Positions 19,793-29,833 of a DNA stretch of 64,000 nt are shown here, one piece after another. The position numbers were made by a program, and so were the translations under genes. Under the pieces are notes generated by a model, which saw nothing but the letters and a program-made list of their open reading frames with translations, was not told the DNA's origin and did no database searches. The stretch spans positions 4,340,001-4,404,000 of the forward strand of contig NC_031672.1 of NCBI RefSeq assembly GCF_001640025.1. The letters are read 5' to 3'. The DNA is from Sugiyamaella lignohabitans. Its lineage: Eukaryota; Ascomycota; Dipodascomycetes; Dipodascales; Trichomonascaceae. Positions within the stretch are counted from its first letter, which is position 1. Each line of letters opens with the position of its first letter.

Positions 19793-20642
19793 TTACCGTC
19801 TGAGACTGTCGAGACGGGCTTGGAGGTCGTCGTCTTCGGTGGATCCGGTGCCAGAACCGCCAACGGCTTGGGCCACACGGGTTTCTTGGACCCCGGTTGG
19901 TGCACCGAGTCCTGAGGGAGCCTCTTGTAGCGACTGGCTGAGATCAATGCCTATTTCGTCGAGTACTTGGTTGACAATCTCCTCGCTCTCTTCCTCGTCG
20001 TTCTCCATTGAATCGTCTATGGCGTCGTCCATCATTTCTTGACGCTGGTCCATGATATCGTTCTCTTTCTCGAATTCCATGGCAATCCGTTGTAGTCCAG
20101 GAAGATTCATTTGTCTGTTCATGGCACCCAGCAGTTGAGTAGCTCCTTTCATGGACTGCATCATCTGCTGGTTACTACGAACCGTCTGCATTCGCAGCGA
20201 CACTGCCTGGAGCTGTGTCTTCATCTGGTAGAATTTCTGTATATAACGACGGGTGCGCACCAAATCTTTAGCCATGACATTAACTGCACCCATTTGGCCC
20301 TGTTTCGCCGACTTCTTGATATCCTGGATAAGTTTCTTCTCCTGCTGCTCCAGCTTCTGTCTTTCTCTGTCTAGTTCCCGCTGGGTTCTCTCTAAAGCTC
20401 TTTGATGCTGGTCCTTGTTAGTCACTGCTGTGTTCTTCCTTCGTCCTGCCAAACTACACCTTTTCTCCAGACCACCCTCTAACGTTTCTTCTACGACTCG
20501 AGACCGTTAGGGGCAATCCCCTCCCTACCACCATCAACCTCCGCCACAGCCTCCAGTCCAACTACTACCCTCAACTACAAACCTTTCGCATCCGCTCCTG
20601 CGGTGTCAGCCGGTGGCCAAAAGCCCACTCTAGAATCTGCAT
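19793..20642 (-). CDS. VPS2: ESCRT-III subunit Vps2/Did4 (CHMP2), with one intron
   Basis: Charged multivesicular-body protein that co-assembles with Vps24 on Snf7 filaments and recruits Vps4. Exon 1, 20583-20642, encodes MQILEWAFGHRLTPQERMRK; exon 2, 19793-20407, begins HQRALERTQRELDRER. The intron (20408-20582, 175 nt) starts GTTTGT, has branch point GACTAAC (20417-20423) and ends CCAG, in phase 0. Total 224 residues, near yeast Vps2 (232). Features: FG+.LTP-E+++K N-terminus, basic core (AKDLVRTRRYIQKF), acidic C-terminal half (DDAIDDSMENDEEESEE) and the C-terminal MIM1 DDDLQARLDSLRR that binds the Vps4 MIT domain. Without exon 1 the frame has no ATG, so the splice is needed. Confidence 0.95.
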
Positions 20643-20794
20643 TTCCTCTCTTTCTCGCGGGCACTCTCTTGTTTCCAAAGTCAGTCGTCTTCAGTACGTC
20701 GACGCTATCTATCATCCTAACAAGCGTCATGGAGATCCGTGATAACGGTGCGCCCCACGCGCCGCATACTGGGGAGTTGACGAGTAAGGGGTCC

Positions 20795-20934
20795 TGCCTC
20801 CGGCGGCTGGGGCTCCGCCCCAGACCCTGGTAGCTCCTCTCGCTGCGCTCGAGTCGTTTCTAAGACCGTGGCCCGTCTCTCCTGCGAAGCAGGAGCAACC
20901 AGGGTCTGGGGCGGAGCCCCAGCCGCCGGAGGCA
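20795..20934 (-). mobile_element. GC-rich palindromic element, two arms (b left, a right)
   Basis: Left arm ends in CTCCTCTCGCTGCGCTCGAGTCG; right arm starts CTCCTGCGAAGCAGGAG. It lies about 150 bp upstream of the VPS2 start. Confidence 0.9.
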
Positions 20935-21834
20935 GCACAACCCTCGACGCAGGGTCCGGTCTGCAGGGACTTCGAGAGCGAACGGAGAATATGCAGCTCG
21001 TGTTGGCGGAAGGGGGAGTAGGGATAGGGCGGGTCGATTTACGTTGATGTGCATGGCGGCATAGATCATCGTTGGTTTGGTTAGGGCGCGGGACCATTGT
21101 CAGGTGGGCATTGAATTAAGCAAGGGACATGGCTATGCATGACAGATCGAGGAAGTAATAGGCAAGGTGGGGTGTCACGTTGGCAGTGGGTTTCGGAGCG
21201 CGGTGGGGCGATTTGGTTGGGTTGGTCCGGTTTGGTTGGGTGACGGGGCGGGGTCGAAGCAGCAGCGGCAGGCGGAATGAGGGGAATCGGGCCCTGGAAA
21301 AAAGAATTAGTACGTCGGTCGGTCAGCAGTCAGACCTAGCAAATGTCGATATTAGCTAGCAGTTGCAGCAATAACTCGGAAAAATTTCACCTGTAGCGAT
21401 TCAGGCAGACCGACCGACCGGTAGAGCCGCGACGTGACATCGGAATTAGGACTGCAAAAAATACTCGATCGCATCGGTTCGGCTACTGTGTGGTCAGTCG
21501 TGTCAGAAAGACCAGGATTCAATTCAAAAGGATTTGTACGTTCCTCGTAAGTCAGTCAGCTATTGTGCTGGGTTAGCTGCTGGCGACGGCCTGTTTGTTC
21601 CCGTGAGCCGATGTAAGGGTAGGTCCGACGGAGCGGCAGGGGAAGAGGGGAAGGAGGGGGGAGGGGGAGGGGCAGCAGCGCAAGCGTGCATTCGATCGGC
21701 TGGATATGCACGGACAGAACGAGCGACGATCTGATGTTTAATTAGCTTCGAGATGAAAAATATATGCAGGTGAATGGCAGACCTAATTATTATGACATGA
21801 CGTAGCTGGCTGGCTCATCGTGACCATGGGGTGC

Positions 21835-21973
21835 TGCCTCCGGCGGCTGGGGCTCTGCCCCAGACCCCGTGGCTTCTCTCGCTTCGCTCGAGTCGTTTTC
21901 GCCGACGGTTCCAGCAGTCTCCTGCGAAGCAGGAGCAACGGGGTCTGGGGCAGCGCCCCAGCCGCCGGAGGCA
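21835..21973 (-). mobile_element. GC-rich palindromic element, two arms (b left, a right)
   Basis: Arms differ inside (GGGGCTCTGCCCC left, GGGGCAGCGCCCC right) although the outer ends match, so the two arms are not simple copies of each other. The b tip is CTCTCGCTTCGCTCGAGTCG. Confidence 0.9.
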
Positions 21974-22741
21974 GCAACCCCCTGGCGTGGTGGTGTGCTG
22001 GGTCACTTGTCTCGTAAAATTAGGGCCAGATCTGACGTTTAGCAAGTGAACGGTCCACGATAGCTGGTCACGATAGCGGGCAGCATGCAAGAAGAACAAC
22101 AACAAACATATGGAAATGCTACAGATGCTATTTTCATACTACAACAATCGAATTATGCAATGGAGACTAGGAACTTGGCCAGTATCAAATGAACGGCACA
22201 AGTGAAGTGGCTCGACTGAGAGTGGACTGAGAGGACAGAGTAGAATTACGTAGAACTGAGAGAACGAATAACCTGAATAGAAGTGACTAGAACGAATAGA
22301 ATTCACAGAGCAGCAGCATGAGTAGTATATAACTAATAAGCTCGAAAATAGAGTTGACATGTAAATTAGGTTTGGGTAGCGGCAGGGAGCTCGTACAGAG
22401 GGTGTCTTATTTGCTGAAACTGAGGCAGGTGGGTATCAGGATCCAGCACGAGGATACCCCTGAATTGACCAGTGAGGGAGCAGCGGCAGGAAGCTCCGTG
22501 ACCTGCATGCCAGGGTTCCTGATTCATGCCAAGCACCTGGTCATCTGATGCGGCAAATACTCTAATTAGACATAGCGTCTTACAACTGACAACGGCATCT
22601 GGCATGACTCGTGGCGGAGATACACACTAGCATCCGCCAGAGACTCTGTTGACCCATCAACCGACTCCAAACCATGCCCAAAAACGACCCTCAAACGACC
22701 CTCAACGATCCCAAAACGACCTCTAGGACCCCCACGCCACA

Positions 22742-22792
22742 CGCGAAGCGAGCACCACCGGGTTTGGGCGGAGCCCAGCCGCCGGAGCCAGA
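22742..22792. repeat. Degenerate GC-rich element arm
   Basis: CGCGAAGCGAGCACCACCGG, GTTTGGGCGGAGCCCAGCC, GCCGGAGCCAGAC: a decayed right-polarity arm with b tip. Confidence 0.65.
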
Positions 22793-23129
22793 CACAAACC
22801 CCACCTCTAACGTTCCATCAGATGAGGAAAATCAGACGCGCCATTGTTGCTCGGTGATTTACTCAGCAGATGCCACACCGTCTGCAACAGGCCAAGCTTA
22901 GCGAAGCCACCAACGTGACTAGGCAGTACCCGCATGAAAAGAAGAAAAAAAACAAAAAGTGAATGCGTGCCTGGCTGCGGGCAGACTCGCTCTCGCTCGA
23001 CTGACATGCAATTATACGTTTATGCGTGTAGTCCCAACCAGGCAAACCAGCCGGGACGAACACCAGAGACAGACACAGTCGGGCTGTGGTAACAGCAGCG
23101 GTCAGTGGGATATGTAGTAGCGGCGGTAG

Positions 23130-23215
23130 TAGCGGTAGGGATTTTTTTTTTGGGGGTGCAGTGGTAGTAGTAATAGTAGTGTAATAGTAGTGGCAGTAAG
23201 TAGCAGTAGAAAAGT
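23130..23215. repeat. Degenerate GTA/GTN trinucleotide tract
   Basis: Runs of GTAGTAGCGG, GTGGTAGTAGTAATAGTAGTG and GTGGCAGTAAGTAGCAGTAG around a T9 G5 stretch. Simple-sequence, non-coding. Confidence 0.6.
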
Positions 23216-23740
23216 ACTATGCACCAGCCAGATACTCCCAACCCGCATAAACCTACCTAAAATCCAATACCAATCCCAAAACTAAACCTCCACACAACAC
23301 CACGAACACCATACATATTAGAAAAACAAGCGGCAAGTGGCCCACCAATTGTACTGTGTAAGCATTTGTTTCTCCACATACACGACATCAGAGCAAACAG
23401 GATTTTCGATTGCAACCCAACTGGTTAGTAGATTTTCTTGACTGTCATTGGTATTGATTTTTTTTTTTTGTATTCACATTGAATAGACAGAATCAATCTA
23501 CTGACGTCAGGTGCCTGTGCTTAGTTAGAAGTCGAGTCTGGTCAAGTCAAGTGAAGTTTACTAACAAGACTTAAGAACAAAAAAGAGAGCTTTGTGGAAC
23601 CGCAGGTTATTGGGAACAGAACTCGATAGAATTCACTGTAACTGACAGGAGATTGAGAAAAGAACCCGAGAATAGAACAGTTGTGTTTGTAACGGAATCA
23701 GCAGACTGCGAAAACTGAGACACAAAGGTCAAAAGTCGGC

Positions 23741-23810
23741 GAATCAAGAATCACGAATCTGAGAACAAGAATCGAGAATCAAGAATCGAGAATTGAGCAT
23801 CGAAAATCGA
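23741..23810. repeat. Imperfect GAATCAA/GAATCGA tandem repeats
   Basis: Repeated units GAATCAAGAATCACGAATC and GAATCGAGAATCAAGAATCG, in the probable 5' leader or promoter of the GSK-3 kinase gene. Confidence 0.55.
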
Positions 23811-24484
23811 CGTTCAAGACTTAAGAACCATAACTTTCACAAAGCTTTGAGAAGTCGAAACAAAGTATAAACACGAAAGCAGCTGGTAGAGTCGATACAA
23901 GGATAGCGACAGCGACAGAGCCAACGACAACAATAGCGACAAAACGAGTGACCGGGAACACAAAAGAACTGGATCGACTCGACACATTATTTGTTGTCTT
24001 TGACTTTGTATTCGATTTTTACTTGTTTTCTCATTACATTGTGTGATACTAGTGCGACATCGATTCGAACTTTGTTTGATTTGTCACCATCCTACAGACC
24101 TCTGGATCCAGATCATAACACACGACTACTGCTGACAGCAGCGACAGACCGAAGTCAACGACTAGGATATCGACGGACCTCGATTAGCTAATTATACTTG
24201 CACACTAAACAGCTACTCGTACCGTCGTACTATAACGTACCTCAAAAGTATCGCTACTAACAGCAACCTGTATTTATTGTTATTCTACCCAATTCATATA
24301 TTGGTCTGCCTAATTCACTCGAACTAACTCCACCACCACCACCACCACCAGGAATTTCACGGTTTTTCATAACGACCGTCACCACGAATCTCACCACGAA
24401 CTTCACTACGCCCGTTATCACAATTACAGTGTCGACAAGGCTGAAACCCCCTTTTCCTACGAGAACACACTAAATACACCACCA

Positions 24485-25633
24485 ATGGCAGAACTAGTCC
24501 GTGAGACCGTCCAAGACGGCAAGACTGGCGAGACCCGTCCACTGTGCTATACGCAATACAAAGTGGTGGGAAGCGGCTCTTTTGGAGTCGTTTTCCAGAC
24601 CAAACTATCCCCTTCGAACGAAGATGCCGCTATTAAACGGGTACTTCAAGACAAACGATTCAAAAACAGAGAGTTGGAAATCATGCGAAAAGTGTCGCAT
24701 CCAAACATCGTGGAACTTAAAGCGTTCTTCTACTCGACCTCGGAAAGAGAAGAAGTGTACCTCAATCTGGTGTTAGAATACGTTCCTGAAACGGTTTATA
24801 GAGCCTCGAGATACTTTTCACGCCTCAAGATGTCGATGCCTACTATTGAAGTCAAGCTCTTGACATATCAATTATTCCGCTCTCTAGCATACATCCATGC
24901 TTTGGGTATCTGTCACAGAGATATCAAGCCACAAAACTTATTACTGGACCCCAAAACCGGCATTCTCAAACTTTGCGACTTTGGTAGTGCCAAGATTCTA
25001 GTCGAAGGTGAACCAAATGTGTCATACATTTGTTCTCGTTACTATAGAGCCCCCGAATTGATATTCGGTGCTACAAACTATACCACTAAGATCGATATTT
25101 GGTCGTCAAGTTGTGTTATGGCCGAGTTGATGCTTGGTCAACCTCTTTTCCCTGGTGAATCTGGTATTGACCAGCTGGTGGAAATTATCAAGGTACTTGG
25201 TACTCCATCCCGAGAACAGATCCGTACCATGAACCCCAACTACATGGAACACAAATTCCCCCAGATTAAACCTCATCCATTCTCAAAAGTGTTTAGAAAA
25301 GCGTCTCCAGATGCCATTGAGTTGATATCCAAGCTACTCGAGTACTCTCCTGGTGCACGCCCTACTGCCATCGAGGTCATGACCCACCCTTTCTTCGACG
25401 AACTAAGAGACCCCAACACGGTTCTGCCCGATTCTCGTAACCCTGGGGCCCCTGCTCGACCTCTTCCCCCACTGTTCAACTTCTCTGAACTCGAACTCTC
25501 CATTGCACCCCAACTCAACCACACCCTCGTCCCCCCTCACGCCCGCGAAGCTCTCCGCGCCTCCATCGGCACCGACCTCGACAATTTCCAACCTCTTAGA
25601 CTGGAAGATGTCCGTAGCGATATTACTAATTAA
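24485..25633 (+). CDS. GSK-3 family protein kinase (Rim11/Mrk1/Mck1-like)
   Basis: Proline-directed Ser/Thr kinase of the CMGC group. 382 residues, ATG 24485. The glycine loop is GSGSFG (29-34), the Lys is in AAIKRV, the catalytic loop is HRDIKPQN (144-151), DFG is at 165-167, the activation-loop Tyr is 181 in [14 protein letters not shown], and [17 protein letters not shown] is diagnostic of GSK-3. An odd point is subdomain IX, which reads DIWSSSC: the near-invariant Gly of D-x-W-S-x-G is Ser209. All other core residues are intact, so I expect an active kinase. The family controls meiosis, stress and glycogen; which yeast paralogue this matches cannot be settled. A very long non-coding region lies upstream, and a GC-rich arm begins 30 bp after the stop. 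Confidence 0.95.
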   Translation: MAELVRETVQDGKTGETRPLCYTQYKVVGSGSFGVVFQTKLSPSNEDAAIKRVLQDKRFKNRELEIMRKVSHPNIVELKAFFYSTSEREEVYLNLVLEYVPETVYRASRYFSRLKMSMPTIEVKLLTYQLFRSLAYIHALGICHRDIKPQNLLLDPKTGILKLCDFGSAKILVEGEPNVSYICSRYYRAPELIFGATNYTTKIDIWSSSCVMAELMLGQPLFPGESGIDQLVEIIKVLGTPSREQIRTMNPNYMEHKFPQIKPHPFSKVFRKASPDAIELISKLLEYSPGARPTAIEVMTHPFFDELRDPNTVLPDSRNPGAPARPLPPLFNFSELELSIAPQLNHTLVPPHAREALRASIGTDLDNFQPLRLEDVRSDITN

Positions 25634-25663
25634 ACCTCTTCTTCACTATTTTGACTGTCTGTC

Positions 25664-25724
25664 TGCCTCCGGCGGCTGGGGCTCCGCCCCAGACCCCGCT
25701 GCTCCTCTCGCTGCGCTCGAGTCG
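25664..25724. repeat. GC-rich element, single arm with b tip
   Basis: TGCCTCCGGCGGCTGGGGCT... ending CTCCTCTCGCTGCGCTCGAGTCG, 30 bp after the kinase stop and thus probably in the 3' UTR. Confidence 0.88.
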
Positions 25725-25873
25725 ACCACGTGGGTAGTGTCGTCAGGCGATATCTGACTGGTTAGACTAAATACAGCGATTAGGTAGCATGTGAAGTAGG
25801 CTCTGTGGACAGCAGCTGGAAGCACTATCTGGTCATGTGGGAGCAATTGGTATAAAATTTAGTCATTTAAATA

Positions 25874-26395
25874 TCATAGTTGTAGAGAGTAGCTGTACTC
25901 GTCTTCCAGGTTCTGAGCGAGCCATAGGGAGATGCAACTGAGGGTCACAGCAGCGTTGCTGACGACATTGGAGATACCCATGCCTATGGTGGGCATCGGG
26001 TAGTTGGGTACCACGTATCTGAGAATCAGTACTACTACTGAGCCTGACAGACCACCAGCCAAAAGTGCAAAGCCAAGGAATAGAATGACTTTAGCTTGCC
26101 AGTCGGCTGACGAGGAGTATCCGTCGGACGAGCCGAATGAGAATGATTCAGACGTGAGCCGAGACTTCTCTACTGTGTTGATAACCAGCATACCCAGAGA
26201 TGACAGAATGAATGGTAACCAGTCAGCGAATTTGACATGCACTGTCGAGGCATTGCCATGACTTGAGAATAGAGCAGAGTCAAGCATGGCATAGAATCCT
26301 GCTGAATACAATGCTCCAGCAAGGTACACTCCTCCTGCACGGAGGGTTGTGGACGAGATGCGTGGTAAGTAGAATCGGAATAGTCGTTCAGACAT
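25874..26395 (-). CDS. VPS68: TMEM50/UPF0220 family vacuolar sorting protein Vps68
   Basis: 173 residues from ATG 26395 (MSERLFRFYLPRISST). Four hydrophobic segments fit the family: about 22-42 (GVYLAGALYSAGFYAMLD), 58-75 (FADWLPFILSSLGMLVINTVEKSRL), 103-125 (VILFLGFALLAGGLSGSVVVL) and 140-160 (IGMGISNVVSNAAVTLSCISLWLAQ). Conserved motifs are AGALYSAGF and the ending ISLWLAQN-EDEY. In S. cerevisiae Vps68 acts with Vps55 at the late endosome. An upstream in-frame extension starts with TTG and is not used. Confidence 0.92.
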   Translation of the reverse strand: MSERLFRFYLPRISSTTLRAGGVYLAGALYSAGFYAMLDSALFSSHGNASTVHVKFADWLPFILSSLGMLVINTVEKSRLTSESFSFGSSDGYSSSADWQAKVILFLGFALLAGGLSGSVVVLILRYVVPNYPMPTIGMGISNVVSNAAVTLSCISLWLAQNLEDEYSYSLQL

Positions 26396-26872
26396 GATTG
26401 TGGGCTGGGGTTTATCACTGACCAATTCTATATAATGAATTTAGATTCTGGAGTATGAGAGAGGGCCAGTGTTTGATTGATATCGTATCGGTATTGACCT
26501 GCGGCGGCGGCGTTACGATCATGAAAGTGGTGAAGCTGCTCCCCGTATGTACATGTGCGGCTGATAGGATTGCGGGACATTCTATGAACCAGATAAACAT
26601 TGAGTGATTGTGATTCTATTTTTAAAAGCAAATAATATCATTATGGCTTAAAATTAGAAACGGGATTTCTTATAGGTACAGAGAGTTCAATTGTGCTGTT
26701 TAACAGATCAACAATTGTGCTTTTAAAGAGTTTTTTAGGAAGGTGGACTATTGGAAGTGCCCAATAGTCACAGAGCTAATCTAGACAGGGCCTGTCAGGC
26801 TAGGATAAGCAGTAGGATATCAATAAATTATTGAATTGAATAAATAAAGTACATTAAATAAATAACATGGAT

Positions 26873-26902
26873 GGCAATTGATGACAATTGATGACAATTG
26901 AT
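26873..26902. repeat. Three tandem 10-bp units, GCAATTGATG / ACAATTGATG
   Basis: GGCAATTGATGACAATTGAT followed by GACAATTGAT; three units with one variant base. Function not evident. Confidence 0.7.
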
Positions 26903-27030
26903 ATTATTCTCCATGGATAAATAGCGTTCATGGAATCTTGTTTTTCTTTTCGAGGCTATAACTGAAGCAGTTCTAGCCAGGCATTTCGACTGATATAGCA
27001 GTATGCTCTGAACAGTAGAAATCAGAGAGA

Positions 27031-27180
27031 TTATCTTCTGTAGACGTTCATCATTTCACTGGTGTGAGCATCAACTGGTTTAGGAGGAGTTAAGACGGCC
27101 TTGAGGACCTTGGTCACTGATTTCTTGATAGTGGCAGTAGCCGACTTGGAAGGAGCAAGAGTTTCGTCAAAGTGAGCCAT
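27031..27180 (-). CDS. Possible small protein of 49 residues
   Basis: ATG 27180, MAHFDETLAPSKSATATIKK then SVTKVLKAVLTPPKPVDAHT and SEMMNVYRR. It is basic, Lys/Thr/Ser-rich and without a membrane segment. A TATA-like AAATATAAAAAGAGG lies about 110 bp upstream on the same strand, and a long AT-rich 3' region follows. Composition and promoter context are gene-like, but I recognise no family; it could be chance. Confidence 0.45.
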   Translation of the reverse strand: MAHFDETLAPSKSATATIKKSVTKVLKAVLTPPKPVDAHTSEMMNVYRR

Positions 27181-27702
27181 TGTGTTAAGTTGTGAGTTGT
27201 AGTAGTTGCTTGATTTCAAGTAATCGAGAAGCTAATGTAAGAATTGGTGGTGAAGATGTAGAAATATTGATTGAGAATGGAGATATGACCTCTTTTTATA
27301 TTTGAAAAATATCGGACTTCGAGAAAAATCCATTGCTGTCAAAACGGCAATCTATGCACGGAACGTTGTTCGAAATGCAGGAGAGACCGTCAATCCTACC
27401 GGTTGTCGACGGTCATCGACGGCAATGATGACGATCACTACCAAATATACGGTCCGGATATTATAAAAAATATTAATAGTAGCAACCTCTTTGTAAGCGT
27501 GCATTTCAGGGTCCTTTGAAAATAGCAGCAGATTTTTACTGGAGGTGCACAGCCACTGAAAACTGGGCAGTTCCCCGGATATCGCAGTTTCTTCGTTGCT
27601 TGTGCCGTGCATTGTGCCGTTCAGAGCCGGTCGGGATCCGAAAAGTGCTTTTACTATGCAGTGACAGGTCAGCAGGAAGCCAGGTTCGTCGTGACAATCA
27701 AA

Positions 27703-27738
27703 ATTGTAAAAATTGTAAAAATTGTAAAAAATGTAAAG
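27703..27738. repeat. Tandem repeat of AATTGTAAAA
   Basis: Four near-identical 10-bp units (the last AAATGTAAAG). AT-rich microsatellite-like tract with no evident function. Confidence 0.7.
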
Positions 27739-28006
27739 GCAGAATCCTCATAGTCTTAATTGTTTTCTGCAAGCAATTAGCCAATGGCCGGTCAACGGCA
27801 CGTAAGTGCAATCCCGGGATGTCAATTGCCAGCGGTGAGGAGAAAAAGCTTTTTCACCAGCTAACATTCTTTACTTTCAAAGTTCGTACTCCTTAGTACC
27901 CAAATATTAACTTTTACCTTACACAATCTAATGATTTACGGACTGCCAGACTCACCAGAGTAAGCAATTGTCGAGATCTTTAAAACAGACTGGGACCCCC
28001 AAGCAA

Positions 28007-28068
28007 CGACTCAAGCGCAGCGAGAGGAGCCGCGGGGTCTGGGGCGGAGCCCCAGCTGCCGGAGGCAC
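28007..28068. repeat. GC-rich element, single arm with b tip
   Basis: CGACTCAAGCGCAGCGAGAG, GGGGTCTGGGGCGGAGCCCC, AGCTGCCGGAGGCA. Right-hand polarity. Confidence 0.85.
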
Positions 28069-29833
28069 ACTCCCCACCCCAAATTCCAGAAAGTGAGCGT
28101 CGTTAGTGACAGCGGAAGGCCGATAGATGAGATGCGCTAGTAGGGGATATCTTCAGCGAACCTGAGCAGATCAGCAGAACAGGCAAGCGGCTGAGTAGCG
28201 GACTAATTACTAGTGGGAGATGATGTAGAAGAGAGAAAGTAGCTAGTGGTGGAGTGGAGACCTGATGATAAACTGCGGGGTTAGAGCAGGATTAGCTAGT
28301 CCAGGAAAAGGACAAGACATGGGTCTTTGTCAGTCCAATTAAGTCCAGTGCATCGTACGACCAGAAACAGTTGTCAAATAGAGGGCCTGGCCAAGACCCA
28401 AATCAACCCGCAAGAATTCGTATAAGTTGAGTTGGTTCGTTTGGACTTACTCTGTGTGGGCGCTACGTGTTTCCCCGAAGCTTACTCCACACATGTGTGC
28501 ATCGAGGGGAGGATTCCGAGACATTACCCAGGAAACGCACGAAAGAAGACCCGCTGAGCATGTAGCCGCCTCGCCTCGTCAGCAAGCGCCCTGGACATGA
28601 GATAGACTCCGATCCCGATGAGACCTAGCCCATGCTATGATGTGTTGAGCGAGACGGGCTATCCATATTCAGTTGAGAGGGCTTCTCTGGCAGATTGAGC
28701 TCAAGCTCTCAGTCGTTCCTTTTGTAAGTTGTAACAGAACAGGCCAATTTATTTATGTAATTCATATTCTATATAGCATTTAAAGCATCGAATGGCATTC
28801 TGTCAGCATTCTGTCAGCAGAGAGTGGCCGAGAGAGTGACTGATAGCGATAGAGTGATAGAGTGTAAATGAGAATGAAAGTCTCAGCGTGAGATGAGTTT
28901 CCTTACCCAGTTGTGGTGGAGCTCGTGCACAGTGAGCCAGTTTTGACTTGGAGAGAATCCGATAGTAATACATCCCATTACGGCTACTACACCCTATAAT
29001 GCAAAGCGCTTATGATGAAGGGCGCCAGAAATGTGTAGTAGAGGTAGTAATCAAGCAACTCTAAACACCAGTCATGGCTGAAAAAGGGAGCTCTCAACCG
29101 TGGACGAAGCCGCTGTACACTTACGCGCTGGTGCCGCCGCTCTCGCAGAGGCCTGCCTAGATTGTTATAGCACGGCAAACGATCCAAGGGTGTGCGAAGA
29201 GTATCAGAGATGTTTCATCGACTTACAGATGGTATGCGATACAATGCAGATGATAATGGTCTGATAGGTCCCAACTGGTCCACAAACTGTAGTATGCTCC
29301 AAGCGGTAAGTATATCCGATCTAGGGACCATTGAAAGATACCGGAAACAGCTGCCGTTTAAAGAAATTTCAGGGGCCGATCCCAGGAATTCACCGAAGCG
29401 GTGTCTGCGGAGAAATCAATTAACCATGCATCTCCTACAGACCAGTCGATGAAAATGGATGCCCGAAAACGTTAGATTACGACACACACAGGCGCTTCCT
29501 GATACAATGACTCGTCTGCTCGCTCGCTCTATCCCGCTCAGTTCGCTCTGTATGCGGTAGCGGTTAGGTCGTTCCTATTTGTACCTAGAACCATATCTTC
29601 ATCACTGGGCCAGTTCATGGGGTCGCTGCTGTTTATTTAAACCCTTGATACCCCACAGTTAGATCTGGTTTTATTTTCCTTTTTATCTCTTTTTTATATA
29701 TTTCCAAACAAACTTTTTATTTCACTTTTTGGTGGAGATAATAAAAATCAACATTGAATAATTGTTGAAACAAAAATCAATCCTACAGTTTTAAAAGTAC
29801 AAACAAGAAATTCAATCACATTTTTAAAAGAGA

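Larger units (their letters stand above)
20643..24484. other. 3.8-kb intergenic region upstream of VPS2 and the GSK-3 kinase
   Basis: Holds three GC-rich element copies (20795-20934, 21835-21973, 22742-22792), a G/T-rich tract (21180-21250), 11-bp inverted repeats GTCGGTCGGTC / GACCGACCGAC (21314-21324, 21408-21418), and degenerate simple repeats (23130-23215, 23741-23810). TACTAAC-like sequences at about 23559 and 24256 could belong to 5' UTR introns of the kinase. No conserved coding frame found. Confidence 0.5.
26396..29833. other. 3.4-kb region with one possible small gene and repeats
   Basis: Contains the 49-codon frame at 27031-27180, a 10-bp tandem repeat (26873-26902), an AT-rich tandem repeat (27703-27738), one GC-rich arm (28007-28068) and T/A-rich promoter sequence before the amine oxidase (29640-29833). 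No other coding potential or RNA gene could be supported. Confidence 0.5.

Noticed and set aside
19793..20452. VPS2 protein starting with MAGRRKNT
   Set aside because: That start is TTG within the intron; the spliced exon 1 restores the conserved FG-x-LTPQER N-terminus.
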